A DNA stretch of 64,000 nucleotides from Chroococcidiopsis sp. TS-821 (GCF_002939305.1 NZ_MVDI01000006.1:124001-188000); one strand, 5' to 3'; positions 25,365 through 34,488 are shown, numbered from the stretch's first letter. Notes: generated from the letters alone by a model not told the origin. Made by a program: numbers and translations.

Positions 25365-25945
25365 TGAGTTTACAGCGAGTTTTAGACTGTTCAAGTAAGT
25401 TTTTGCACAATGTTTGTATTCTCCTTTTCACAAAAGGATGCCGTGTTCTCGGCGAATTTCAAGAATGGATTGTTCCTTAAGTTTGGAGAGATTCTCAACA
25501 GCTAGCTTCTTTTTCATACGTAAGCTCTTGAAGATGATACCAATGATACGGCGGAAATGGAAGGTTGGTATCATATGGTGCAACTAGGTTAAATTCTATA
25601 TTTTACGCCATTTTTGTGACTGAAGGATAAAAAATACAAATCAACTATTTTGCCTAGTTTAATCCCTTTTAGGCAATGTTTTTATAATCCAAGACGTAGC
25701 TATAATGCTTTGAGTTATATGTTTTGATATGTACCCACTTCTGTTTTGGGCAATGTTTTTTTGATAGATGCGATCAAGAAAAACATTTATGTAACAAAAC
25801 AATAGCTCTCTAAAACAATTCTTTAAAGTAAACAACAACAACTTGACCACGAAAATCTTACATCGTAGAATCAACTCCACAAGCTTTTCTACAAAATAAA
25901 CAACTTCTACAAAGAAGCTTGATGTGTAAAGCAGGGTTGATTCCA
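25365..25945. other. AT-rich intergenic region
   Basis: Nothing convincing is coded here. A 140-codon open frame on the minus strand (25659-26081) is rich in Phe and Leu and overlaps the better-supported plus-strand gene, so I do not accept it. Confidence 0.5.
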
Positions 25946-26227
25946 ATGCAGAGAAGAAAAATTTTAATTGCAGCCAAAACTTATCCATCAATAAGTACGA
26001 AGTACAAAGAGACAGTTTGTACTGCAGGGATTTTATTAGACGATAACGAAAAGCCTTTGCAGTGGATTCGGATTTATCCAATTCGTTCTCGTGAGTTAGA
26101 AGTAGATCAGCGCTTTCCTAAATGGGGAATCATTAGTGCTGAGATTGAGAAAAATGATAAAGACTATAGAGAAGAAAGCTTTCGGATTAATGATAGCTCA
26201 ATAGAATTAGTTAGAGCTTGTTTTTAA
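25946..26227 (+). pseudogene. Truncated conserved hypothetical protein
   Basis: The 93-codon frame encodes a well-conserved-looking N-terminal domain: RKILIAAKTYPSISTKYKET, VCTAGILLDDNEKPLQWIRIYPI and FPKWGIISAEIEKNDKDYREES. I associate this start with longer proteins of roughly 250-300 residues whose function is unknown, so the gene appears cut after about one third. It is followed by 660 bases of non-coding DNA. ATG 25946 directly precedes the conserved start. Confidence 0.5.
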
Positions 26228-26888
26228 ACAATTATGAATTGTTCTGTTTAAGCTTCGCTAAGCGACGCAACATGCTGGGAATCATTGTAACATTGCTCGA
26301 ACAGGTATTATCTATCAACTCATAATTATCTACCTGCCATTAACAGCAAAAATGAGTATATTTTTCAATTTTAAACTAGCTATTCCCCCTCAATCCGAGA
26401 ACTAATTTAAAAAGAGATATTTTACAACCTTAAAGTCACGGATCTTGGCTCAATGCCTACTAGTTTAAATCAATAGTAGCTCAAAATACTTCTTAGGTGT
26501 TGGAATCAATAAAATAATCTGCCATTTCCTCTATTATAGGTAGCGCTTAGTACTAGTAGACTTAACCTTGGTTCTAGAGTGTTCACTTTCCTATACTGTC
26601 CACCTAGTTTTTATAGGCATATAGTGCAGATTAGAATTGAGAAGAGAATACATTAGTAAATCTCCTAAACCTTTAGATATTGACATGATTTTAAGTGAAT
26701 GTTAGAAATATAGAAACTGTAATAAATTCTATATTAGTTAAACTAGCTGTCAAGTTAACTATAAATAGTTTTTATGCGCTACAAATGACCTTTCAAAAAC
26801 TTTATAAAGTAAGTTATTAGTTAACGTAACCTTTTCAAATATACTAACTAAGCTATTGATTTAACAGTTTTTAACTGTTTCTTAAACC
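26228..26888. other. AT-rich intergenic region before the SLATT gene
   Basis: No coding region or recognisable element is seen. A short ACAATT-ATG-AATTGT hairpin at about 26229-26243 follows the truncated gene. The remainder shows no continuation of that gene in any frame that I can follow. Confidence 0.45.
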
Positions 26889-27380
26889 ATGGCTAATAAC
26901 CAAGAGATTGTTAAAGAAGTATTAGATTTAGAAAATAATTCTAGACTTGTTAAAACTGCACACTTTAATGCTGCTCAAACAAAACAGAATCTACATAAAA
27001 TAATAGGCTTATCGATTATTATAGTTAATATCATAATATTTTCTCCTTTACTCGATTTAATTACACCTAAATATTCGGCAGTTAGCATAAAGCTTTTAGC
27101 TATTATTGGAGCATCGTTAGCAGGAATCCAAACACTTTTTAATTTTCAAAAAGAGGCAGATATGCACCTAAGTGCTGGAAATATATATGCAAGTATTTAT
27201 CATAGAATTGGAATGCTTCTAGCTAAATACCGAGACGGTATATTGACTCCAGCTAATTTTGTTGAAGAGTCTGAAACATTGCAACAAGAGTACCTCAAAG
27301 CAAATAAAAGCTTTGAATTATGTATTCCATCCAACAAAGATTACGAATGTGCAAGAAACTCACTTAAAAAACGTAGTTAG
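26889..27380 (+). CDS. SLATT-domain two-helix membrane protein
   Basis: This 163-residue protein has the SLATT fold pattern: an N-terminal helix, two close transmembrane helices (about 40-60 and 67-87: IIGLSIIIVNIIIFSPLLDL and SIKLLAIIGASLAGIQTLF). A cytosolic helical part follows with FQKEADMHLSAGNIYASIYHRIGMLLAKYRD. SLATT proteins are predicted membrane-perforating effectors that usually accompany nucleotide-signal defence systems (SMODS, SLOG) or reverse transcriptases. No such partner is adjacent, so it is either a solo member or a remnant. A-T richness matches the surrounding accessory DNA. Confidence 0.65.
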   Translation: MANNQEIVKEVLDLENNSRLVKTAHFNAAQTKQNLHKIIGLSIIIVNIIIFSPLLDLITPKYSAVSIKLLAIIGASLAGIQTLFNFQKEADMHLSAGNIYASIYHRIGMLLAKYRDGILTPANFVEESETLQQEYLKANKSFELCIPSNKDYECARNSLKKRS

Positions 27381-27686
27381 TAGTAGTTATATTTTTAATT
27401 TGACTTGGTATTATCGCTGTAATTAAGCATAAAAGCATCAAGTATGCTGCCATATAATGTTTTTACATTGCTAGAAACCGGAACTGTGTAAACTTTTGTG
27501 TGTTTGAATGGATGGTAACTAAAGCTAGTCATATCAGGTCTTCCAACGACTCAATTGCTTAATGAAACTTTCTCTAGCATTACGTCTGTTAAGTGTTGAA
27601 TACTTATAACTTATTTACAAACCACTTTATACTCACCTCGTTTGACATACTTTTTGCCCTTACTGGCTAACAGCATCGGATTAAAC

Positions 27687-27748
27687 AAGGTTTTGGTACT
27701 TTGTAGAAAGTACTAATAAGGTTTTGGTACTTTGTAGAAAGTACTAAT
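27687..27748. repeat. Two tandem 31-bp repeats, each a hairpin
   Basis: A 31-bp unit occurs twice back to back (27687-27717 and 27718-27748) without mismatch. Each contains GTACTTT-GTAG-AAAGTAC, a perfect 7-bp stem with a 4-base loop. No T run follows. It may be a regulatory RNA element or the edge of a mobile element. Confidence 0.85.
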
Positions 27749-27842
27749 GAAGTAAAACATTTGTTTAAAGGGAGTATTGACGATTTAGCTATAGATAAAA
27801 TATCGGGGTGTAGTTTATATTTTAGAGAGCGCAGGATTTTTG

Positions 27843-27922
27843 GAATCTGATTGCTGTATTGACTGCACAGCAACAGTTTTAGCGACAGGTTGCTCCTGGT
27901 GACACCAACCTTCTATTTAGGC
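27843..27922 (+). repeat. Dispersed 80-bp repeat, left copy
   Basis: It aligns without gaps to 30665-30744 at about 65 of 80 positions; blocks such as GCTGTATTGA and CGACAGGTTG are identical. The two copies are direct repeats flanking the three-gene cassette at 28143-30456. I see no transposase, so the origin, perhaps a non-autonomous element or recombination site, is open. Confidence 0.7.
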
Positions 27923-28142
27923 GAGTTTGGAGGAATGGGCGATCACAGTAAAGAATATCAGTCTCTGAAAGCCAACTATAGCAACGGTTTTAAACCGTTT
28001 AGCACTTATTGCAGCTTCTTTAGCCTTACGCCAATACGGGTGAATTCCCCCTTGCAAAGAGCGCCTACTTATATGTACACTTAAATGTAAGCTTTTGTGT
28101 AAACTTTTTGTTTGACACCATTATAGTAATGAGCCTTAACTC

Positions 28143-28916
28143 ATGAGTAAACTCTCTAAACCGCCTCTATTTATGGTGCTGTGTCAAGTGAACTTTGTCA
28201 CAGTGCTTAAGATGGCAAATTTCATTCAGGACATCCAAGAAAGTCTTCGCAAGAAAGGCTTTCCCATCTATGAAGAGGAGATAATTCAGGAGTTTATTAT
28301 CGCCAAAAGCCAAATACACCCAGAAGTAGCTGAAAAGAAACGGTGGGTTTTTAGTGATATCAAAAGAAAGCAATGCGTCATCCTATCAACCGACTCGGTT
28401 GTGTTGGAAACTATTTGTTATGAGGAACTTGAAACTTTTATCAAAACTTTTGAGGGGGTGCTTGAAACAATTCAAGTTACAGCAAGTCCTGAATTTGCCG
28501 TAAGAATTGGACTACGATACATTGATATTATTAAGAGCGATCAATCTGCTTCTCTAAATGAACTAATCCAAGAAGGACTTCGTGGTTTTGCCTTTGATCG
28601 AGTTTCTGGGCTTTCAAAACCAGAATCAACTTCCTTAACAAAAACTGAAACACCTATTGGTGGCATTCTTGTTGTGCGTACAATGTTTAATTCTGATAAT
28701 GTCGTACTTCCTCAAGATCTGGCGACGTCTAAGCTCAAGTTTGATTTACCAGAAACTAATGATAATTCGATTACATTAGATATTGATCACTTTGCCGAAC
28801 TTAACATCGACTTTAAGTCTGATGAAGTGCTTCAGACAATCAGAAAATTGCATACCTATACTAGCGAAGCATTTAAAGTTGCTGTCACACCTAAAGCACT
28901 TGAACAGTGGAAGTGA
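28143..28916 (+). CDS. TIGR04255 family protein
   Basis: This 257-residue protein matches the sporadically distributed TIGR04255 family of unknown function. The signature elements are the opening LSKPPLFMVLCQVNFV, an acidic FIQDIQESLRKKGFP helix, the central ASPEFAVRIGLRYIDII and a C-terminal IRKLHTYTSEAFKVAVTPKA. It begins a compact plus-strand cassette, with the HTH gene 20 bases downstream. Family members occur irregularly across bacteria, a pattern typical of defence or mobile cargo genes. No catalytic motif is recognised. Confidence 0.75.
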   Translation: MSKLSKPPLFMVLCQVNFVTVLKMANFIQDIQESLRKKGFPIYEEEIIQEFIIAKSQIHPEVAEKKRWVFSDIKRKQCVILSTDSVVLETICYEELETFIKTFEGVLETIQVTASPEFAVRIGLRYIDIIKSDQSASLNELIQEGLRGFAFDRVSGLSKPESTSLTKTETPIGGILVVRTMFNSDNVVLPQDLATSKLKFDLPETNDNSITLDIDHFAELNIDFKSDEVLQTIRKLHTYTSEAFKVAVTPKALEQWK

Positions 28917-28936
28917 AATAATTTTCAAGGAGAAAA

Positions 28937-29617
28937 ATGGCTTGTATCAGTTCCGAATACCTATTAAACAGTTCATATACTCCTACGGGAAGCGATCGAG
29001 GAATTCCCGTTCCACCCTCTGAGGATTCTCTCTCTTTGGATACTTTGGATGTCATTAAATCTGACAATACCAAATATTTTACTAAGAATTCTTTTATTAC
29101 TAAGTCTTTTAGGACTGGCGAGAGGCTTAATTTTCTTTATCATATAGTGTCTACTCGTTTAAAAGAGCAAAATTGTTTTAAACATGTACCATTACAGAGA
29201 CAAAGAGTCTGTTCTACCGATATAGAACTGCTTTCCTTCCAAGAGCAACTTACAGCTATTAAACAAAACCTTTCACTTACTAACAGCGAACTTGCTAAAG
29301 TACTCGATGTTTCTCGTACAACACTTTATAAATGGATGGAAGGCATAGAACCACATGATACAAATAGAGAAAGAGTTTACACTTTCTATCAGCTTGCTTG
29401 TTACTGGAGAGATCTTTCAGCAAATCCTCTTGGCATCTATGTCAAGCAAAGAAATCAACAAGGGTATTCGCTCTTTCATCTAATGTCCCAGAAATCTGTA
29501 CCCGTGAATGACGTAAAGGAACTCATGGCTATTGTGGCTCTTAGGCGTGAGCGGGAGCGTACTTCTCAGTCTCTATATGAAATGCGAAGAGACAAATTAA
29601 AAAAGGAAGTGAAGTAG
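28937..29617 (+). CDS. Helix-turn-helix DNA-binding protein
   Basis: This 226-residue protein has an unstructured N-terminal half and an XRE-like helix-turn-helix at about 105-145 (AIKQNLSLTNSELAKVLDVS, RTTLYKWMEG). It ends in a highly charged helix (ALRRERERTSQSLYEMRRDK). It lies 20 bases after the TIGR04255 gene and 14 bases before the next, so the three are one transcription unit. It is probably the cassette's regulator. The N-terminal part, rich in Ser, Pro and Thr, matches nothing I know. Confidence 0.7.
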   Translation: MACISSEYLLNSSYTPTGSDRGIPVPPSEDSLSLDTLDVIKSDNTKYFTKNSFITKSFRTGERLNFLYHIVSTRLKEQNCFKHVPLQRQRVCSTDIELLSFQEQLTAIKQNLSLTNSELAKVLDVSRTTLYKWMEGIEPHDTNRERVYTFYQLACYWRDLSANPLGIYVKQRNQQGYSLFHLMSQKSVPVNDVKELMAIVALRRERERTSQSLYEMRRDKLKKEVK

Positions 29618-29631
29618 AGATTTAGCAGAGT

Positions 29632-30456
29632 ATGAAACTTTCTGCCGAGGATGCTTCAGATATTAAAGATCGTGGTTGGCGACAAGGAGCATTCCTTTCT
29701 CCAGAACTCGTTAACAAAGTTAAAATCAGCAATAATATTGCCCGCGATTCATTAGAACATCTCATGATCCTTTCTCATGATTGTGATGTTACTAACCCGA
29801 AGTTTGAGGCGGAGCCAACAGTCGAGCTTATAGGTGCAATAGTTGATGAAAAGGATGGCAACAAGCAGCACGGTAAATCACCAAGAGTCTATCAATTTGA
29901 GTATAGTGGTGAATATTACACTTTGAATATTCATCAACGTTATTTTGTTAGTAGGCAAATTCTTTGTCATGAAGATCCCCATTTTCAGCTAAATCCTAGA
30001 GAGTGCGAAAAGATTCAAAGGTGGACAGCTCGACGGTATTTTCGTCAAGGATTTCCTGATGAATTTAACCGCAGAATTCAACCTCTGTTTGATCGCGGTA
30101 AAATACGTAAGCTTATGAAGAAGCACGGCGATCTGTTTTACGGCATCTACATAGATATTGGCGACCACGTTGAAATGGAACCAGATGAAGCATATGAAAT
30201 TACCATTTGGGCTGTGATGGATGATGCATCGTTTGATGATGAACAGAAGAAAAAGCAGGGAGATGATGTTTTTCAAACCCTTTTAAAGGAAATAGGAACC
30301 CTAAAGGAACACAAAATATTTTTAAGAGAAGGTGAGAATGTTCTCAAGGCAGCGTATGAGGTAACACTTTCTGATATGGATCTGCTTAAACGTTGGGATT
30401 TTGACGATCTAAGTTTCAAGGGTGATAACATTAATCATCTACAGCATCCTTATTAA
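29632..30456 (+). CDS. SHDCD-motif protein of unknown function
   Basis: This 274-residue acidic protein is not assigned to a named family. The striking element is LMILSHDCDVTNPKFEAEPT near residue 48; S-(H/Q)-x-C-D-(I/L/V) occurs in a loose group of uncharacterised accessory proteins. A basic central stretch (RWTARRYFRQGFPDEFNRRI) and an acidic C-terminal third follow. No transmembrane segment or signal is present. It is the last gene of the three-gene cassette between the 80-bp repeats. A catalytic or metal role for the His-Asp-Cys-Asp cluster is possible but unproven. Confidence 0.6.
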   Translation: MKLSAEDASDIKDRGWRQGAFLSPELVNKVKISNNIARDSLEHLMILSHDCDVTNPKFEAEPTVELIGAIVDEKDGNKQHGKSPRVYQFEYSGEYYTLNIHQRYFVSRQILCHEDPHFQLNPRECEKIQRWTARRYFRQGFPDEFNRRIQPLFDRGKIRKLMKKHGDLFYGIYIDIGDHVEMEPDEAYEITIWAVMDDASFDDEQKKKQGDDVFQTLLKEIGTLKEHKIFLREGENVLKAAYEVTLSDMDLLKRWDFDDLSFKGDNINHLQHPY

Positions 30457-30664
30457 TTATTAAATAGCTACGTGTATACCTAAATATAGGGTTCGTACGA
30501 TATGGTACAGCCTATCTCTGAACCATTATTTTATAAAGGATACAGAGTTCGAGTTCCAAATTTAAGCAATTGCTTTAATATAAGTTACACAAATATTTCT
30601 TTAAAGTCGCTTCATAGGAAAAAAACATTTATAAAATTATATCTAAGTGAGCGCTATTACTTGA

Positions 30665-30744
30665 GAATCAGATGGCTGTATTGATTGCACAGTAAGGGTT
30701 ACATCGACAGGTTGCACTTGGTGACACGAACCTTCGATCTACGC
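30665..30744 (+). repeat. Dispersed 80-bp repeat, right copy
   Basis: This is the partner of 27843-27922, in the same orientation and about 81% identical by direct count. It lies 208 bases after the end of the three-gene cassette. Confidence 0.7.
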
Positions 30745-30774
30745 CGATACGTGGAAGGCAGAAAAACCATGTGC

Positions 30775-31068
30775 TTAGCAATTTGAGGTGCCTAATGCTA
30801 GACAAGACAATGCGGTGCTGTTGGGTAGCGACTGTGCGATGCATCTCGCCAATGTCTGCTGTTGTGGCAAAGAGCATCCAGACATGTGCAGCAATTTCAT
30901 CTTCCAGAGAAGTACGCAGTTAAACAAGATATGTACAGTATCATGCTGGTCAAATATGTGTAGGACTTCTGCTGGCAATTTGTCTGCCATGTTGCCCTCT
31001 TGCTCTAATGCACGTAATTCCTGAATTGCTCTGCTTAGAGCTATTGAATCATCAAAACATTTATTCAT
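30775..31068 (-). CDS. Possible small hypothetical protein
   Basis: This 97-codon frame begins MNKCFDDSIALSRAIQELRA and continues with LPAEVLHIFDQHDTVHILFN, a composition that looks protein-like (amphipathic helices, few rare residues). A plus-strand frame covers the same bases but is Cys-rich and implausible. There is no recognised family, and the end overlaps the zone next to the right 80-bp repeat. It may be a real small gene or a remnant. About 230 bases without features separate it from the exporter gene. Confidence 0.35.
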   Translation of the reverse strand: MNKCFDDSIALSRAIQELRALEQEGNMADKLPAEVLHIFDQHDTVHILFNCVLLWKMKLLHMSGCSLPQQQTLARCIAQSLPNSTALSCLALGTSNC

Positions 31069-31299
31069 TTTATGCTTCTATACAGAACGACATTTTAAAG
31101 ATCAACAAAACGATCCTACAATGGCTTGCTTATGTAAGCAAGTGCTTACTCATTTATAAGCTACATCTAAATTGCTGTCTTTGCCAAAGCCCCAATCTGC
31201 TAAACAGCCAAATGAAACTTCTCTAAGGAATTTTCATTATTGAGAGTTACTCTTGGAGCCAACCCTCGAATCCCTGTCTCTACAAACAAGATTTTTTTT

Positions 31300-32688
31300 C
31301 TAATCATGTTCATAATCATAATGATGCTGTAATCCAGAGTAGGCATGGGCATGACGAAGTGAGCTGTGTTGATGGGGATGCCTGTGAGGTTCTGTTACTA
31401 AAATGCTGGGATGATGCTCATGTCGGTGATGTTCATCGTGAGTATGTTCGTGCTCATGCCAATAGCTTTTATGGACGTACTTCTGTTCTTTCGGCGAAAG
31501 AGTCAGTTGAATCATCACGAGAAGAACTAAACCAATCAAACTACCGTAGAGAAAAGATATATCTTCTCGATGACTACCCAACCAGCCTGCTAGAGGATAG
31601 GAAAATAACCACCATAAATGGCTCCAGGCAAACTGGGCACCATAGACTCGCCCTTGAAATTCGGTTGGGGTGCGGTCAGCAATCAACGTCTGAGCAGACA
31701 CATTCACTAACGTTTGTCCTGCCCCCGCTACTAACCACAGCACTAAAAGAAATGGGAGTTTAACGTAACTGGCAGGGAGGAGCGCGGTCGTAATTAAGCT
31801 GGCTCCTAGCAAAATAATCGTTGTGCGCGTCCAATGCTGTCCTAACGATCCAACAGCAGCAGCAGCAAGAGTTGCTCCAATACCAAATGCACCCATTACC
31901 CAACCGTACTGTACACTACCTAGCTTGAGCACACCCTGTACATAGCCCACAGTATTGACTAGAATCATGGCTCCTGTCACAGAAGTCACCAGTTGCATTG
32001 CTAACGCATATCGCAAATATCGATTGGCAAATAGGCGAGTTGTTCCTGCCTGAATGTCTTGCCATGTTCGACCTGATGAGCGGTTTTGAGCGGCTGCTTG
32101 TTCAACTCGCAGTTGGCCAGGCAATGTGATAATTAAAATCGCAGCGATTAGAAATGTGAAGGCATCTAGAAAAAAGACTTGCCTTGCTCCAACAAAGGCT
32201 GCGATCGCGCCTGCAATTCCTGGACCCAGAACGCCCAGGAGTTGAAAGGTAGCACTAGAAAGGGCGATCGCCTGGGGATAGTCCTCTTGCCCTGTCACTA
32301 GCGGAATCGTTGCTTGATAGGTTGGCGTGAAGAATGCGTAAAAGACATTTAAAGCAAAGACGATTGCATAAATCTGCCAAACTGCATTCACAAATGGCAG
32401 TAAGCTGACGATTCCCATCCGTGCCAAGTGAGTTGTCACAAGGATAGTTTTGCGATCAAGGCGATCGGCAAGCACCCCAGCAAATGGCGACAACAGAACA
32501 AAGGCAGTAACTCGTAAAGTCAAGGCTCCTGACAGCACAACGGCTGAATTATTGCCAGCCTCCTCAAATGCCAGCAATGCTAACCCTAACCAGGTGAGCG
32601 CATCCCCTAGTAAATTGGTCACTTGTGCTGTATATAGACGAGCAAAAATTGGGTTTCGGAGACTCCGGAGCAGTTGGAAGGTCTGCAT
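31300..32688 (-). CDS. nrsD: NrsD-like MFS nickel exporter with His-rich tail
   Basis: This 462-residue major-facilitator protein has 12 helices, then a C-terminal tail of about 55 residues with nearly one His in three (WHEHEHTHDEHHRHEHHPS, HRHPHQHSSLRHAHAY). This layout matches Synechocystis NrsD and NreB-type Ni exporters, whose tails bind Ni. MFS motif A appears as GVLADRLDRKTILV near residue 76. It should expel Ni (perhaps Co) to the periplasm. Upstream, at 32715-32733, lies a C-tract/G-tract dyad like those bound by CsoR/RcnR-family sensors such as InrS. No such sensor gene is in the window. Confidence 0.8.
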   Translation of the reverse strand: MQTFQLLRSLRNPIFARLYTAQVTNLLGDALTWLGLALLAFEEAGNNSAVVLSGALTLRVTAFVLLSPFAGVLADRLDRKTILVTTHLARMGIVSLLPFVNAVWQIYAIVFALNVFYAFFTPTYQATIPLVTGQEDYPQAIALSSATFQLLGVLGPGIAGAIAAFVGARQVFFLDAFTFLIAAILIITLPGQLRVEQAAAQNRSSGRTWQDIQAGTTRLFANRYLRYALAMQLVTSVTGAMILVNTVGYVQGVLKLGSVQYGWVMGAFGIGATLAAAAVGSLGQHWTRTTIILLGASLITTALLPASYVKLPFLLVLWLVAGAGQTLVNVSAQTLIADRTPTEFQGRVYGAQFAWSHLWWLFSYPLAGWLGSHREDISFLYGSLIGLVLLVMIQLTLSPKEQKYVHKSYWHEHEHTHDEHHRHEHHPSILVTEPHRHPHQHSSLRHAHAYSGLQHHYDYEHD

Positions 32689-32714
32689 AATTCTGGTTTG
32701 TAAAATTTTAGAAG

Positions 32715-32733
32715 TATGCCCCCAGGGGGGATA
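32715..32733. promoter_or_regulatory. InrS/RcnR-like G-tract operator for the Ni exporter
   Basis: TATGCCCCC and GGGGGGATA face each other across a single A, an inverted repeat with one mismatch. AT-flanked C/G tracts are the hallmark of CsoR/RcnR-family operators, and InrS uses such a site before nrsD in Synechocystis. The site is 27 bases upstream of the start codon. Confidence 0.6.
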
Positions 32734-33092
32734 TGCTGTATTTACTAAACTAGCAAAAATTTTAGTAAGACTTTATGAAGCATTATGGTTCTTAATGGTT
32801 TTCGTTTGGCAAATCCAACATTGCTCAATTACAATGCAAATCAGAGGTTTAGAGCTTTGAGAAATTAACGAGATGTGAGGCGATCGCTCCCTATTTTGCT
32901 ATCGAAGAAAAACTTGGGTTTGTATTGCTGTTGGAGTAAGTCAACGCAGCATTTCCAAAGCCGCCCAAAGCGGTCAACTGCACGATCGAGCCATTGCTAT
33001 ATTAAATTGCTATATTAAACAGACCTCCTCCATCAGGTGCATTGCCTGTTAGAAGCCAGTCCCATGCTCATGAAATTTCTGTGTTTTAGCTC
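32734..33092. other. Intergenic region between exporter and MscS genes
   Basis: No coding region is supported. Open plus frames here are continuations of antisense frames over the exporter. Scattered HIP1-like sequences and AT-rich stretches are the only notable content. Confidence 0.45.
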
Positions 33093-34460
33093 TTAAGGGG
33101 AGGGTTTATTCCTGTCCATTCGGTTAGGTTTGATGGAAGATGGTTTCCACGCCAACGCCGAACGCCAACGCTCTGAATGACGTGGAACTAAAATCCGCAC
33201 GTCAGGGTCGGGTAGCCCAATCTCGGCTTCTTTGAGTGCCGCCACGATCGCTTGTCTAACTTGAGAACTGGTTGCTACAAAGTCTGATCGGCAAGAGTCT
33301 GTCCAGAACCGAGCTTCAATGATAATGTCATCTTGTCCTAGCTCCTGAACTCGAACAGAGGGGGCGGGTTCTTCCAGCACGCCATTAGTTGATTGAGCAG
33401 CTTTTTGAATCACGCCGATCGCTTTTTGAAGATCGCTATCATAGCCAATAAAAAGCGCCACACTGCCTCGACGAATCGGAGCCGCCGTATTATTGATAAT
33501 GCGCGAGGTAAATACTTCAGCATTGGGCACCAGTACCACCCGACCATCATAGGTGCGAAGTTGCGTTGCTCTTAGATCAATCCGTTCGACTTTACCTTCT
33601 GTTTCCCCCACGATAATTTGATCGCCTAACTCAAACGGACGCAATACCAGAATCAAAAGACCGCTAATGAAATTAGAGAGAATGTCTTTAAGTGCAAACC
33701 CCAGTGCCAAACTGGTCAACCCTAAACCTGTGGCAACTGCTTGCGGGTCAAACCCAAAGGCATCGAGTGCCACGATGAAGCCTAAGATCCAAACCGCATA
33801 GTAAGCGACCTGCTTAATCAAATTCTCAATGGTGAGGTCTTCCACAATGCGACGAAAGATGATCCGCATCAACCAACGAACGAAGGTAGCGATCGCCCAA
33901 AACAATCCAATCACCAACAGAGCAGCGAGAGCGCGTGGAATAATCACAATGGCAGATTCAATCAGTCGTCCAAAAGCTGTTTCGATCGATGCTTGGACTT
34001 CTGCGATAAAGCGTCCTCCTGGAGAAAGGCGGCGTTCGCTGGCGCGTTTTAAGGCTGTGTCAATCGCTTGTGACCACTGCGTCGCCAGCACACTCACCGT
34101 TGTTAGGTTATCTTGAGCATCGGTTTCTGTCACCGTCACTACTGGCACACCGGCGATCATAATTACACGATCAGTATTATTTGCGTTCGTAGGTTCAATC
34201 CGAGGTGGTGCAATTGCCTCAGGATTTTCCAACAAGCGATTCATGCGACGCTCAATTTGCCGGACGCGTAGTGTTGCATCCAATTTTCCAACTTCCCCTA
34301 CTCGGAATACTGCTTGTCCGTCCAGACGCACCGTTACTTGTTCTGCCTGAGCAACAGCACTAGGAAGGAATAGCAGAATCACCAGCACGGTGGCAACCGA
34401 TCGCAGCAATAATCGTTTTGCAGAGGCGTTCACAAGGCTTCTGATACTGGTATGAATCAA
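33093..34460 (-). CDS. MscS-family mechanosensitive channel
   Basis: This 455-residue protein has a signal-like N-terminus, a periplasmic N-terminal domain (about 40-165), then three or four helices from about 170 and the conserved pore and beta domain. The pore shows ATGLGLTSLALGFALKDILSNF, followed by LRPFELGDQIIVGETEGKVERIDLRATQL, both typical of MscS. It should open on membrane tension to release solutes. It lies 28 bases downstream of the CNNM gene on the same strand. Confidence 0.87.
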   Translation of the reverse strand: MIHTSIRSLVNASAKRLLLRSVATVLVILLFLPSAVAQAEQVTVRLDGQAVFRVGEVGKLDATLRVRQIERRMNRLLENPEAIAPPRIEPTNANNTDRVIMIAGVPVVTVTETDAQDNLTTVSVLATQWSQAIDTALKRASERRLSPGGRFIAEVQASIETAFGRLIESAIVIIPRALAALLVIGLFWAIATFVRWLMRIIFRRIVEDLTIENLIKQVAYYAVWILGFIVALDAFGFDPQAVATGLGLTSLALGFALKDILSNFISGLLILVLRPFELGDQIIVGETEGKVERIDLRATQLRTYDGRVVLVPNAEVFTSRIINNTAAPIRRGSVALFIGYDSDLQKAIGVIQKAAQSTNGVLEEPAPSVRVQELGQDDIIIEARFWTDSCRSDFVATSSQVRQAIVAALKEAEIGLPDPDVRILVPRHSERWRSALAWKPSSIKPNRMDRNKPSP

Positions 34461-34488
34461 TTACGCTCCTTGTTAAACAAGCGATGAC

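Noticed and set aside
25659-26081. 140-codon minus-strand frame rich in Phe and Leu
   Set aside because: It overlaps the better-supported start of the conserved truncated protein on the plus strand, has no recognisable motif and looks like translated AT-rich DNA.
27890-28084. 64-codon frame after the left 80-bp repeat
   Set aside because: It starts inside the repeat, has no ribosome site and no recognisable protein; another frame with a short transposase-like helix was also too weak.
31359-31763. Plus-strand frame opposite the NrsD-like exporter
   Set aside because: It is the complement of the His-rich tail and membrane helices, with no ribosome site or family resemblance.
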